The notes beneath the pieces are model-generated. The model did not search any database, was not told where the DNA came from, and saw nothing but the letters and a program-made list of their open reading frames with translations. A DNA stretch of 64,000 nucleotides, taken from NCBI RefSeq assembly GCF_002245215.1, contig NZ_NPMR01000001.1:186001-250000 (forward strand), given 5' to 3'. Position 1 is the first letter of the stretch; every line of letters starts with the position of its first letter. Shown piece by piece: positions 8,374 to 17,342 of this stretch. Both the position numbers and the translations under genes were made by a program. The stretch comes from Microbacterium sp. Yaish 1. Lineage in GTDB: Bacteria > Actinomycetota > Actinomycetes > Actinomycetales > Microbacteriaceae.

Positions 8374-9132
8374 TCAGCGCTCGGGCGACGGGGCGAGCCG
8401 GTACAGCACCTGCGGACGGCCGCGCTTCCCATAGCGATGGGAGAGGTGGATGACGCCGGTGTCGACCAGGTGCGTCAGGTAGCGGTTCGCGGTCGCGCGC
8501 GAGATGCCGCAGGCCGTGGCGACCTCGGCTCCGGTGAGGGCGACGACCGGGTCGAGGGCGGCGACGACCTGCGCGAGCGTCGGTGCGGCGAGGCCCTTCG
8601 GCAGGCCGGCGTGGTCGCCGCCGCCCGTCATCCGTCCCGCGGCCCGGCGCGTTCCGGATGCCGCGGCCGGCGCGGTCCGGATCGTGCCGGTCGACAGCAG
8701 CCGGTCGATCTCACCCTGGGCCAGAAGCGCATCGCGGTCGCCGATGACGATCCGCTCGCGATCGGCGGCATAGCGTTCGAGCCGCTCGCCCAGCGCGGCC
8801 TGCGTGAAGGGCTTGACGAGGTAGCCGACGACACGCGCCGCGAGAGCCTGACGCACGGTGGTCTGATCCTGCGACGAGCTGATGACCAGCACGTCGGGTC
8901 CGTCGTCGCCGAGCGTGCGCAACCGATGGAGCACCTCGATCCCGCTGATGCCGGGCAGCCGCATGTCGAGCAGGATCAGGTCGACCCCGGACCGGCTGTG
9001 CTCGAGAGCCGCTTCACCGGTGCCCGCGGTGGCGACGACGACGAACCCCCGGGTGTCGGAGACGAATCCCGCGTGGAGGGCACGCGCACCGCGGTCGTCA
9101 TCGACGACGAGCACCCGGATCGGTCCGGTCAT
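8374..9132 (-). CDS. CitB/DcuR-type response regulator
   Basis: The receiver domain (residues 1-120) has the acidic pair Asp11/Asp12, phospho-acceptor Asp56 in LILLDMRLPG and Lys107 in YLVKPF. The C-terminal part (about 195-245) is a helix-turn-helix with GAEVATACGISRATANRYL followed by HLSHRYGKRGRPQVLYRL, as in CitB/DcuR/MalR regulators of citrate and C4-dicarboxylate use. The start overlaps the kinase stop by 4 bp, so the pair is translationally coupled. Its likely target is the tctCBA operon, divergent from the kinase. Confidence 0.93.
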   Translation of the reverse strand: MTGPIRVLVVDDDRGARALHAGFVSDTRGFVVVATAGTGEAALEHSRSGVDLILLDMRLPGISGIEVLHRLRTLGDDGPDVLVISSSQDQTTVRQALAARVVGYLVKPFTQAALGERLERYAADRERIVIGDRDALLAQGEIDRLLSTGTIRTAPAAASGTRRAAGRMTGGGDHAGLPKGLAAPTLAQVVAALDPVVALTGAEVATACGISRATANRYLTHLVDTGVIHLSHRYGKRGRPQVLYRLAPSPER

Positions 9133-10418
9133 CGCGCAGCCTCCAGCTCGAAGGCGAATCGCGCTCCCCCGAGCGGCGAGCGTCCGACCTCGACCGAGCC
9201 CGATCGGCCCGCGACGATCCGGCGCACGACATCCAGTCCCAGGCCGCGCCCGAGGCCCGTCGTGTCGGTCTTCGAGGAGTAGCCGGCCGCGAAGATGCGC
9301 CGCGCAACGCGCGGCTCGACTCCGGGACCGTCGTCGTCGACGGAGCCCACGATGCGGGAGCCCTGGTTCCGCAGCGAGCAGACCACGTTCGCGGCGCCCG
9401 CCTCCGCCGCGTTGCGGCAGAGGTTCGACACGACCGACACGATTCCCTCGTCGATGTCGTGGGCAAGGCCGAGGTCGAAGCGCACCCGAGCCCCGATCTC
9501 CTGCAGTTCGGCGCGCACGGTCGGAATCATCGCGGCGAGCACCGGCTGATCGTCGCGTGCCTCGTCGTCGCCTGTGTCCACGGGACGGCGCACGCTCGCG
9601 ATCTCTTCGATGTATCCGCGAGCCTCGTCGGCGTCGCCGCGCGACAGCAGGCCGTGGATGACGTGCAGCCGCGTGCTGAACTCGTGCGACTGCTCTCGCA
9701 GCGCCGTCGCCGTACGACGCATCTGGGCGTGTTCCGCCGCGATGACGTCCAGCCGACGGAACCGGCGCTCGACCGCGGCGGTCAGGATCGAGCTCGCCAG
9801 AGTAGCGATCACGAGCGCACCGACCGCCCAGGGCAGCAGGGCGCCGAAGGCCTCGTCGAGCTCGCCGGCGATCTGCGACTCGAGCACCCCCACAGCCACC
9901 ATCCCGATGGGTGTTCCGTCGGCGCCGCGCACCGGCACCTTCGCGCGCAGCGACGGCCCCGACGCTCCGACCTCCGTGCCGACGAACGTCTCGCCCGCGA
10001 GCACGGAGGCGTTGGTGGTCTCGACCTGCACGCCTCGTTCGGACGCGAGAGGATGGGTGATCCGGACGCCCTCGTCGTCGGTGATGACGACGTAATAGAC
10101 GCCCGCCGCCTCACCCACGAGCTCGGCGATCGGCTGCAGGATCGCTGTCGCCGGTGCGAGGTCGGCCGCATCGGCGAGCGCGCTCGGCGACCCCGCGCTC
10201 ATCGCCCCCGCCACGGCCTCACGCACCTCGGGAAGATCCGCGAGGCTCGAGGCCACCTCGAGCACGCGTTCCGTCGTCGCTTCCCGGATCGTGCGCTCCG
10301 GCGCCGCGAGGGCGATGGCCACCGTGGCGGACAGGGCCGCGAGCGTCACCACCGACGGGAGCACGAGCAGCACGATGCGCGCGGCAGAGGCCCTCACCGT
10401 GAACGGCATCCTGTCCAC
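9129..10418 (-). CDS. CitA/DcuS-type sensor histidine kinase
   Basis: Two membrane helices (about 12-38 and 195-215) flank an extracytoplasmic PASC/CitA-like ligand domain containing YYVVITDDEGVRITHP and TEVGASGPSLRAKVPV. The cytoplasmic part has an SpoOB-like dimer helix with phospho-acceptor His245 in REQSHEFSTRLHVIHGL. The ATPase domain has an N box (NLCRNAAEAG) and glycine boxes (DDDGPGVEP, GLGRGLGL). This is the standard layout of citrate or dicarboxylate sensors. With the response regulator it probably senses a tricarboxylate and switches on the divergent transporter. Confidence 0.93.
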   Translation of the reverse strand: MDRMPFTVRASAARIVLLVLPSVVTLAALSATVAIALAAPERTIREATTERVLEVASSLADLPEVREAVAGAMSAGSPSALADAADLAPATAILQPIAELVGEAAGVYYVVITDDEGVRITHPLASERGVQVETTNASVLAGETFVGTEVGASGPSLRAKVPVRGADGTPIGMVAVGVLESQIAGELDEAFGALLPWAVGALVIATLASSILTAAVERRFRRLDVIAAEHAQMRRTATALREQSHEFSTRLHVIHGLLSRGDADEARGYIEEIASVRRPVDTGDDEARDDQPVLAAMIPTVRAELQEIGARVRFDLGLAHDIDEGIVSVVSNLCRNAAEAGAANVVCSLRNQGSRIVGSVDDDGPGVEPRVARRIFAAGYSSKTDTTGLGRGLGLDVVRRIVAGRSGSVEVGRSPLGGARFAFELEAAR

Positions 10419-10560
10419 TTCCTCGTGCGATCGGACGCTGTCGGGCCATGCCCGTGCGCATCTATGAGAACAAATCCCGCCACGCTCGGGGGCGGCTCAG
10501 CGAAGTGCCATCCTAATTCGATCTCGCGGAGACGACGATGTCCGCGCGAATGGAGTGATC

Positions 10561-11583
10561 ATGACGCATAGCGCGACAGATGCCGGCGCGCGCCCGGCGC
10601 ACCGCGGCCGCACGCTCGCGGCTCGCATCATCGGAGGCGCCGTCGCGGCGGCGGCCATTGCGACCGCCGCGGTCGGCTCGGTCACCTCGGCGGCCACCGG
10701 CCAGGAGATCAGTGCCTCGATGACGATCATCGCCCCGGCAGCGGCCGGCGGCGGGTGGGACGGTGTGGCTCGTGAGCTGCAGCAGGCCCAGAAGGCGAAC
10801 GGTCTGGTGAACAACGTGCAGGTGGTGAACATGCCGGGCGCGGGCGGGACGATCGCCCTCGGCAACGTCTCGGTGCTCGACGGTCAGCCGGGAAACATGC
10901 TCGTCGGCGGCACCGGGCTTCTCGCTGCGACGATCCAGTTCGACTCAGCCGCCAAGCTGAGCGATGTGACCCCGCTCGCGGTGGTCGTGGAGGAGTACGA
11001 CGTCATCGTCGTACCGGCCGACTCGCCCTACGAGACCCTCGACGATCTCGTGAACGCCTGGCGCGAGAACCCGAAGTCGATCCCGTGGACGGGCGGCGGG
11101 TCGTTCGACCAGCTCGTGGTCACCGACCTGGCACTCGCAGCCGGGATCAACCCCGTCGACACGACTTACATCTCGTCCGACGGCGGCGGCGAGGCCATTC
11201 AAGCGCTCCTCAACGGCACCGCGAAGGCGGCCGCCGGCGGCTACCCCGACAACATCGACCAGATCGAGGCGGGTCGGCTGCGGGCCCTCGCACTCGTCGC
11301 GAAGGAACCGATCGACGGCATCGACATTCCGACCGCCGCCGAGCAGGGCTACGACATCTCCCTGTCGAACTGGCGCATGCTCGCGGCGCCCTCGGGGCTC
11401 GACGACGCTGACGTGACCGCCCTGACCGAGCTCGTGCTCGACTCCGTCGCGACTCCCGAGTGGCAGGACGCGATCGAGCGCTACCGCTGGACCGAGCGCA
11501 TCATCACCGGAGACGAGCTGACCGCTTTCCTCGACGACGAGGAAGAGCGGATCACGAACCTGTACGAGGAGATGGGACTATGA
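10561..11583 (+). CDS. tctC: Tripartite tricarboxylate transporter substrate-binding protein
   Basis: Extracytoplasmic solute-binding protein of the Bug/TctC family. An N-terminal membrane segment (about residues 20-42) precedes the mature part, which begins IIAPAAAGGGWDGVAREL, the loop that in this family contacts the substrate carboxylates. NMPGAGGTIALGNV is the second typical loop. GGAG sits 5 bp before the chosen ATG. The stop overlaps the tctB start by 4 bp. Substrate is a carboxylate, probably citrate or a relative, judging by the CitAB-type sensor next door. Confidence 0.93.
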   Translation: MTHSATDAGARPAHRGRTLAARIIGGAVAAAAIATAAVGSVTSAATGQEISASMTIIAPAAAGGGWDGVARELQQAQKANGLVNNVQVVNMPGAGGTIALGNVSVLDGQPGNMLVGGTGLLAATIQFDSAAKLSDVTPLAVVVEEYDVIVVPADSPYETLDDLVNAWRENPKSIPWTGGGSFDQLVVTDLALAAGINPVDTTYISSDGGGEAIQALLNGTAKAAAGGYPDNIDQIEAGRLRALALVAKEPIDGIDIPTAAEQGYDISLSNWRMLAAPSGLDDADVTALTELVLDSVATPEWQDAIERYRWTERIITGDELTAFLDDEEERITNLYEEMGL

Positions 11584-12200
11584 CGTTCCCCCCGAACCCG
11601 ACCGCGACCTCGGCCGTCGTCGGCGATCGCCTGAGGCTCGTCTCGGGTCCCGGCCTCGCCGCCCTGCTCAAGGGGCTGACGATGCCGGTGATCATCGCCG
11701 CATTCGCCACCTATCTGGTGGTGGGAATCTTCACGATGAAGGTGCCGGCGAACGCCGTGTTCCCCGGGCCGCAGTTCTTCCCCGCGATCATCGCCGGAGG
11801 CCTGTACATCTTCGCGGCGGCGCTCGTCGTCTCGGCGCTGAAGGAGATGCGCGAGACGAGCGCGGCGCGGCCCGACATCGCAGCGGTCGCCGCCGATGTC
11901 ATCGGGGGCGACGAACCGGATGCCGAGTCGGGCGACTCCGCTGCCGCCCGACCGGTCCGGGTCGACGTGCGCTCGCTGCTCTGGGTCGTGCTGTCGTTCC
12001 TCGGCTTCGCGTTCCTGCTCGAGATCCTGGGCTGGATCATCGCGGCAGGGCTCCTCTTCTGGTGCGTCGCGCGCGCCTTCGGGTCGACGAGGCACCTCGG
12101 CGGACTCGTCGTCGGGCTCACGGTGAGCTCGATCGCCTACATCGGTTTCGACATGGTGCTCGGGATGCCGCTCCCCTCCGGCATCCTCGGAGGGTTCTGA
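11580..12200 (+). CDS. tctB: Tripartite tricarboxylate transporter small membrane subunit
   Basis: The protein has 206 residues and four membrane segments, with AVFPGPQFFPAIIAGGLYIFAA in the first half and LLEILGWIIAAGLLFWCVA in the second, both typical of TctB. An Asp/Glu/Ala-rich insert of about 35 residues separates the halves. The start overlaps the tctC stop, and tctA begins 1 bp after its own stop. This tight packing is usual for tct operons, in which the three products form one secondary transporter. Confidence 0.92.
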   Translation: MTFPPNPTATSAVVGDRLRLVSGPGLAALLKGLTMPVIIAAFATYLVVGIFTMKVPANAVFPGPQFFPAIIAGGLYIFAAALVVSALKEMRETSAARPDIAAVAADVIGGDEPDAESGDSAAARPVRVDVRSLLWVVLSFLGFAFLLEILGWIIAAGLLFWCVARAFGSTRHLGGLVVGLTVSSIAYIGFDMVLGMPLPSGILGGF

Positions 12201-12201
12201 C

Positions 12202-13719
12202 ATGGATGTGCTTCAGCTTCTCGGCGAAGGGTTCGCCGGTGCCCTGACCCCCGCCAACCTGCTCTGGGTCCTGGTGGGTTGTCTGCTCGGCACGGCCGTC
12301 GGCGTGCTCCCCGGCCTGGGATCCTCGATGGCGGTCGCCCTGCTGCTGCCGATCACGTTCTCGCTCGATCCGACGGCCGCCTTCATCATGTTCGCGGGCG
12401 TGTACTTCGGCGGGTTGTTCGGCGACTCGACCATGGGCATCCTCATGAACACGCCCGGCCAGGCCTCGGCGATCGCGTCGACGTTCGAGGGCCACAAGAT
12501 GGCGCTGAACGGACGCGCGGCCCAGGCACTCGCGACCGCGGCCATCGGCGCGTTCATCGGCGGCTTCGTGGCGTCGGTCGTCGTGGTGTTCGTCGCCCCG
12601 GCGCTCGCGGATCTCTCGAGCAGATTCGGCCCCGCTGAGTTCTTCGCGCTCGCGGTCTTCGCGTTCGCGGCGACGTCGTCGGTCGTCACCGACAATGTCG
12701 TGAAGGGCCTCACCGCCCTGTTCATCGGTCTCGGCATCGCCGTCATCGGCATCGACGGCGTCTCGGGCGCGCCGCGCTTCACGATGGACTCGCCCAACCT
12801 GTTCGACGGGATCTCCCTCGTCACGGTGACGGTCGCGATCCTCGCCCTCGGCGAGGTCATCTACGTCGCCTGCCTCGAGCGGCATACCTCGAACAAGGCG
12901 CTCATCAAGCCGACGGGGCGGCCCTGGCTCTCACGCCGCGAGCTGAAGGAGGCCGCGCCCGCCTGGGCACGCGGCACCGCGATCGGTCTGCCGTTCGGCG
13001 TCGTGCCCGCCGGCGGCTCGGAGATCCCGACGTTCCTCGCCTACGGCCTCGAGAAGCGGCTCGACGCGCGGCGCAAGAAGCCGCAGTTCGGCAAGGGCGC
13101 CATCCGTGGTCTCGCCGCTCCGGAGGCCGCCGGCAACTCCACGACCGGCATGGCGATGGGTGCGCTCCTCGCGCTCGGGCTGCCGATCTCGGCGACCGCG
13201 GCGATCATGCTGGCGGCCTTCCGCCAGTACGGTCTGCAGCCCGGTCCGCTGCTGTTCGACCGGGCACCCGACCTGGTGTGGTCGCTGCTGGCGAGCTTCT
13301 TCATCGCGATGGTCGTGCTGCTCATCCTCAACCTTCCGTTCGCGATGCTGTGGGCGAAGCTGCTGCTGATCCCGCGCCCTTACCTCTACGCGGGCATCAC
13401 GGTGTTCTGCGGCCTGGGCATCTACGCGACCTCGGGCTCGACGTTCGACCTGCTGATGCTGCTCGGGATCGGGCTGCTCGGGTTCCTCATGCGCGCCCTC
13501 GACTTCCCGCTCGCACCGCTGATCATCGGCATGGTGCTGGGACCGCTGGCCGAGACGAGCCTGCGCGACGCGGCGATGAGCTCGAACGGCGACTTCTCCG
13601 TGCTCGTCCAGAGTCCGATCACGATCGTGCTCTACGCGCTCCTCGCGCTCGTGCTGGTCTTCTCGGTGCGGGGCCGTGTCGTGGCTCGCAAGCGCGAGAA
13701 GCAGCTCACCAGCGCCTGA
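12202..13719 (+). CDS. tctA: Tripartite tricarboxylate transporter large membrane subunit
   Basis: Multi-spanning permease of 505 residues, the usual TctA length. Signature stretches include GVLPGLGSSMAVALLLP and GDSTMGILMNTPGQASA in the first repeat and GVVPAGGSEIPTFLAYGLEK and AAPEAAGNSTTGMAMGALL in the second. These paired Gly/Pro-rich loops form the substrate and ion path. It moves the carboxylate delivered by TctC, driven by the proton or sodium gradient. A strong hairpin follows 15 bp after its stop. Confidence 0.95.
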   Translation: MDVLQLLGEGFAGALTPANLLWVLVGCLLGTAVGVLPGLGSSMAVALLLPITFSLDPTAAFIMFAGVYFGGLFGDSTMGILMNTPGQASAIASTFEGHKMALNGRAAQALATAAIGAFIGGFVASVVVVFVAPALADLSSRFGPAEFFALAVFAFAATSSVVTDNVVKGLTALFIGLGIAVIGIDGVSGAPRFTMDSPNLFDGISLVTVTVAILALGEVIYVACLERHTSNKALIKPTGRPWLSRRELKEAAPAWARGTAIGLPFGVVPAGGSEIPTFLAYGLEKRLDARRKKPQFGKGAIRGLAAPEAAGNSTTGMAMGALLALGLPISATAAIMLAAFRQYGLQPGPLLFDRAPDLVWSLLASFFIAMVVLLILNLPFAMLWAKLLLIPRPYLYAGITVFCGLGIYATSGSTFDLLMLLGIGLLGFLMRALDFPLAPLIIGMVLGPLAETSLRDAAMSSNGDFSVLVQSPITIVLYALLALVLVFSVRGRVVARKREKQLTSA

Positions 13720-13733
13720 ACGAGCAGAAGAAG

Positions 13734-13778
13734 AACGAAGGGGCGGATGCCGCAGCCCGCAGCATCCGCCCCTTCGTT
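13734..13778. terminator. Bidirectional terminator between tctA and the GMC oxidoreductase
   Basis: Bases 13734-13750 and 13762-13778 form a perfect 17-bp stem with an 11-nt loop, followed on the plus strand by TTTT. The same hairpin serves the convergent minus-strand operon ending at 13795. Confidence 0.9.
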
Positions 13779-13794
13779 TTCATCGTCCCGCCGA

Positions 13795-15342
13795 TCAAGC
13801 CGTCGCGAGCAGGCGGTCCGCCGTGCGCAGCGACAGCGCCATCTGCGTCAGGCCCGGATTCGCCGACAGCGCGCTCGGGAACGTCGAGTTGTCGCAGATC
13901 CACATGTTGGGGATGTCGTGCGACCGGCCGTCCGGGTCGACGACGCCGTCAGCGGGATCGGTGCTCATACGGCACGTGCCCATCGTGTGGGCTGTCCGCG
14001 CGAGCGTTCGCGTCTCGCGTGCGCCGGCGGCCTCGAGGATCCGCGTCATGACACCGACGGCGTGATCGTCGATCCCCTTCTCGTTCGGCCCGGGCGAGAA
14101 GCTGATCTCCGCGCGCGGGATGCCCCATTCGTCGGTCTCATCCGAGAGGATCAGCCGATTGTCGTCCGACGGAAGACACTCGCCGTTGATCCCGATGCCC
14201 GCCGAGAACTGCCAGGCGTCGAGGGCGTCCATGAGGTCCTGTCCCCAGAGCGAACCGCCGCGCACGAGCGAGGTCGCATAGGTCAGGGGCATGACACCCA
14301 GGCTCTGGATGAGGTAGCCGCCCGCGAAGTCGGCGCCGTCGGGACGCACGAAGTCCTCCGTGATCGCCGCGGACGGGTAGCCGCGGTAGCCGCGGATGCT
14401 CTCGTCGAACCGCCCCCACACCTGTACGGCGCCGTGGGCGAGGAAGTTCCGTCCCACCTGGCCGCTCGAGTTCGCGAGCCCGGTGTTCAGCAGCAGCCGC
14501 GGGGTCTCGATACCGCCGCCCGCGAGCACGAGGGCCGCGCAGCGCTGTCGATACTCGGTTCCGTCGTGCAGGTAGACGACGCCGGTGACCCGTCCCGCGG
14601 CATCCTGCTCGACACGGTGCACCATCGAGTCGGGACGGATCTCGGCGCCGTGCGCCACGGCGACGGGCAGATACGTGATCGCCGTCGTCGCCTTGTAGCC
14701 GAAGCGGTCGCCCTGGTGGATGCCGCCGACGTCGATGCTGGCCTTGCGCTGACCGTAGTGCGGCTGCTCGCGGTCGCTGGTGATGATGGCTGCAGGCGCA
14801 TCGGTCGCCGTGATGCCCAGGTGCTCGCACCCTCGCAGCACGAGATCGGCCGGGGCGTTGCGGCGAGTCGGACCGTCGAGGTACTCGCGCTGCGGATCCC
14901 ACGGGTAGGGGGTCGGCCCGCTGACGCCGATGACTCGCTCGACCTCGACGATGTACCGGATGAGCTCGTCGTAGTCGATCGGCCAGTCGCGCCCCTGTCC
15001 CGTCTCGCTGCGCAACGAAAGATCGCGGCGGTCGGGTCGGGGCGTGAACGCACCCCAGTGCAGCGTCCCACCGCCGACGCCCCAGCCGCTGTTGTTCGGT
15101 CCGAAGGCCGTGGGGGTGGCGCCGCCGCTGAACCGGTCGGACATCCAGTTGATGCGGGTCGCCTCGCGCTCGTCCGGGGTGAACTCGTCCATCTCGAGGT
15201 TCGGCCCCGCCTCGAGCGCGACCACGCGCAGTCCGCGTTCCGCGAGCCTGCTGAGCAACGGCCCGCCGCCGGCCCCCGTGCCGACGACGACGACATCCAC
15301 GACCTCGTCGAGGTCGTACCGGCGCATCCCGGAGAGGTTCAT
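13795..15342 (-). CDS. GMC-family FAD-dependent oxidoreductase
   Basis: Full-length GMC enzyme of about 515 residues. The N-terminal Rossmann motif VVVVGTGAGGGPLLSRL binds FAD, followed by LEAGP. The C-terminal GMC domain carries HTMGTCRM, where the His is the usual active-site base, and SANPGLTQMALSLRTAD with the partner Asn. The family oxidises alcohols or sugars. The gene is coupled by a 4-bp overlap to a Gluc-DH-subunit-3-like gene, a pairing seen in membrane or periplasmic sugar dehydrogenases. There is no Tat signal here. I chose the ATG at 15342 because the Rossmann start follows it directly. Confidence 0.92.
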   Translation of the reverse strand: MNLSGMRRYDLDEVVDVVVVGTGAGGGPLLSRLAERGLRVVALEAGPNLEMDEFTPDEREATRINWMSDRFSGGATPTAFGPNNSGWGVGGGTLHWGAFTPRPDRRDLSLRSETGQGRDWPIDYDELIRYIVEVERVIGVSGPTPYPWDPQREYLDGPTRRNAPADLVLRGCEHLGITATDAPAAIITSDREQPHYGQRKASIDVGGIHQGDRFGYKATTAITYLPVAVAHGAEIRPDSMVHRVEQDAAGRVTGVVYLHDGTEYRQRCAALVLAGGGIETPRLLLNTGLANSSGQVGRNFLAHGAVQVWGRFDESIRGYRGYPSAAITEDFVRPDGADFAGGYLIQSLGVMPLTYATSLVRGGSLWGQDLMDALDAWQFSAGIGINGECLPSDDNRLILSDETDEWGIPRAEISFSPGPNEKGIDDHAVGVMTRILEAAGARETRTLARTAHTMGTCRMSTDPADGVVDPDGRSHDIPNMWICDNSTFPSALSANPGLTQMALSLRTADRLLATA

Positions 15343-16337
15343 GCGGTGCGTCCTTCCGCGGCGCCGAGGCGGCCGAGTTCTTCCGGTTCCCATTCCTCGC
15401 GCTCGCCCGCGGCCAGCACGAGGTAGCCGGCGGGCTCCGGCCCGGTGCCCCCGGTCGCGAAGCCGGTGTAGCCGACACGTGCGAGCGACGCCGGGTGCGA
15501 CAGCCAGACCCGCGCGAGATCGTTGCGGGCATCCTCGAACCACAGGCTCAGCTGATCGGGCGTGAGAACAGAGCCTGACGGGGCTTCGCCGTCGATCACT
15601 CGACGGATGACGGCATCCTGGGCGGCGTGCCCGCGCATCCAGATCGCGGCGAGCGCGTCGAGCCCCGCGCGGTAGGCCTCGACATCGGTCGACATTCCGG
15701 TGGGGCGCCAGCCGTCGCTCTCCCCCGCCTCGACCATGCGATCGAGACGAGCAGCGAGATCGATCGCGGGTCCGTCGCCCTGGGGCACGATTCGGCGCGC
15801 GACGTCGCGCAGGAGGGCGAGCTGCTCGGGGGTGAGCGCTCGCGGATGGTACGCCGGGTCGTCGACGAGCGCTCGGCGAGAGAGGGTGGCGCGCATGGCG
15901 ACATCCGTCCGCGACGAGGCGATGATGCGCGCCCACGACTCGGGAACGCGCGGGCCCCAGGCGGCGATGTCGGCCGCCAGGCGTCGGACCGCTGCTGCGA
16001 GGTCGTCTGTCGCGAGCGCTGCAGGCACCTCGTGCGCACGGATGCCCTCGGGAATCTCGGCGGCGTCGAGCACCGCTCCGGCGAGACCGAAGACACCGAG
16101 CGCTCCGTCGAGGATGCGGTCGATGAGGTCTTCCGCGAGCCCCTGATCGTCAGGGCCGGCCACGAGGATCCACGGCGTGGTGATCTCGGCGTCGGCGATG
16201 GCCTCGATCAGACCATCAGCGCCGAGAGCCGCGTCGACCGCGACCTGGCGGAACGGGCCGATGGCGTCCTCTGACGCGTCATCGAGCTGCGGTACGTCTC
16301 CGCGGAGCGAGACGACCGCGAATGGGTTGTCGCTCAC
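15339..16337 (-). CDS. Gluconate 2-dehydrogenase subunit-3-like protein with an extra N-terminal domain
   Basis: The C-terminal half (about residues 165-315) begins ALTPEQLALLRDVARRIVPQ and resembles gluconate 2-dehydrogenase subunit 3, the small partner of GMC-type dehydrogenases. The first 150 residues form a separate domain with PWILVAGPDDQGLAEDLID that I do not recognise. At 332 residues the protein is clearly longer than a plain subunit 3. It overlaps both neighbours by 4 bp, so it is produced together with the GMC enzyme and the SDR. The role is probably assembly or electron transfer for the GMC enzyme. Confidence 0.65.
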   Translation of the reverse strand: MSDNPFAVVSLRGDVPQLDDASEDAIGPFRQVAVDAALGADGLIEAIADAEITTPWILVAGPDDQGLAEDLIDRILDGALGVFGLAGAVLDAAEIPEGIRAHEVPAALATDDLAAAVRRLAADIAAWGPRVPESWARIIASSRTDVAMRATLSRRALVDDPAYHPRALTPEQLALLRDVARRIVPQGDGPAIDLAARLDRMVEAGESDGWRPTGMSTDVEAYRAGLDALAAIWMRGHAAQDAVIRRVIDGEAPSGSVLTPDQLSLWFEDARNDLARVWLSHPASLARVGYTGFATGGTGPEPAGYLVLAAGEREEWEPEELGRLGAAEGRTA

Positions 16338-17233
16338 GGGGTGACCATGCCCCCGTTGACGTTAAGCGTCTCGCCCGAGACGTAGCTCGACTCGGCTGAG
16401 GCGAGGAAGACGAAGGCGGGCGCGATCTCGGCCGGCTGCCCGGCTCGCTGGTAGGTGCTCTCGTCGTCGAAGGCCCGCATCTGCTCGTCCGAGACGCCGT
16501 CGCTCACCTGCAGCGCCGACCACGTCGGACCGGGGGCGACGACGTTGACCCGGATGCCGCGCGGTGCGAGCTGCTGTGCGAGGCCCTTCGAGAGGTTGTT
16601 GATCGCGGCCTTCGTCGCGGCGTAGTCGACGCGGTCGGGGGCGGGCTTGTACGCCTCGAGCGAGGCGGTGTTGATGATCGAGGCACCCGCCGGAAGGTGC
16701 GGCAGAGCGGCCTTCGTGATCCAGAAGTTCGCGAAGACGTTGGTATGGAAAGTGGCCGCGAACTGCTCGTCCGACAGGTCCTCGAGTCGATCGACGGCGA
16801 CCTGCTTGCCCGCGTTGTTCACCAGGATGTCGATGCCGCCGAGGAAGTCGGCGGCCTCTGCGACAAGCGCGCGACATGCCTCGGCGGTCGAGATATCGGC
16901 GGCGATGGCGTGCCCGCGCACACCGGCGTCGGCGATGAGGCCGAGGATGCGGTCGGCGTCGCGCTGCTCGGCCGGCAGGTGGACGATCACGACGTCGGCG
17001 CCCTCGCGGGCGAAGGCGATCGCCGTCGCGCCGCCGATGCCGGAGTCGCCGCCGGTGATGAGGGCTCTGCGACCGAACAGCCGCCCGGAGCCGCGATAGG
17101 TCGCTTCACCGAGGTCGGGAACCGGCTGCATGTCGGCCTGGACGCCGGGCTCGGGCTGGTGCTGGACGGGCGGCTCGACCCGGTCGTATCGGGTCACCGG
17201 GTTGTCGAAGGTGTACTGATCGCTGTGCTCCAC
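16334..17233 (-). CDS. SDR-family oxidoreductase (YhdF/YhxC-like)
   Basis: The protein has about 299 residues from a GTG at 17233. After a 50-residue N-terminal arm typical of the general-stress SDR group comes the cofactor motif LITGGDSGIGGATAIAF (Gly-rich loop at 61-67), then NNAG at 139-142. The catalytic triad is Ser191, Tyr204 and Lys208 in YAATKAA. The C-terminus ends YVSGETLNVNGGMV. It reduces or oxidises a small carbonyl/alcohol with NAD(P). It is the first gene of the three-gene operon with the subunit-3-like protein and GMC enzyme, so the three may act on one alcohol or sugar. Confidence 0.9.
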   Translation of the reverse strand: MEHSDQYTFDNPVTRYDRVEPPVQHQPEPGVQADMQPVPDLGEATYRGSGRLFGRRALITGGDSGIGGATAIAFAREGADVVIVHLPAEQRDADRILGLIADAGVRGHAIAADISTAEACRALVAEAADFLGGIDILVNNAGKQVAVDRLEDLSDEQFAATFHTNVFANFWITKAALPHLPAGASIINTASLEAYKPAPDRVDYAATKAAINNLSKGLAQQLAPRGIRVNVVAPGPTWSALQVSDGVSDEQMRAFDDESTYQRAGQPAEIAPAFVFLASAESSYVSGETLNVNGGMVTP

Positions 17234-17342
17234 GGGCTCACGGTAGGTCTCGGCCGAAACTCGGCGCGAACGCTTGCCAAAAGTCAAGGGAGGGGCGTAA
17301 AGCGGATCACCGGCCGACGCCCTGCGGACCCGCCTTGCGGCG

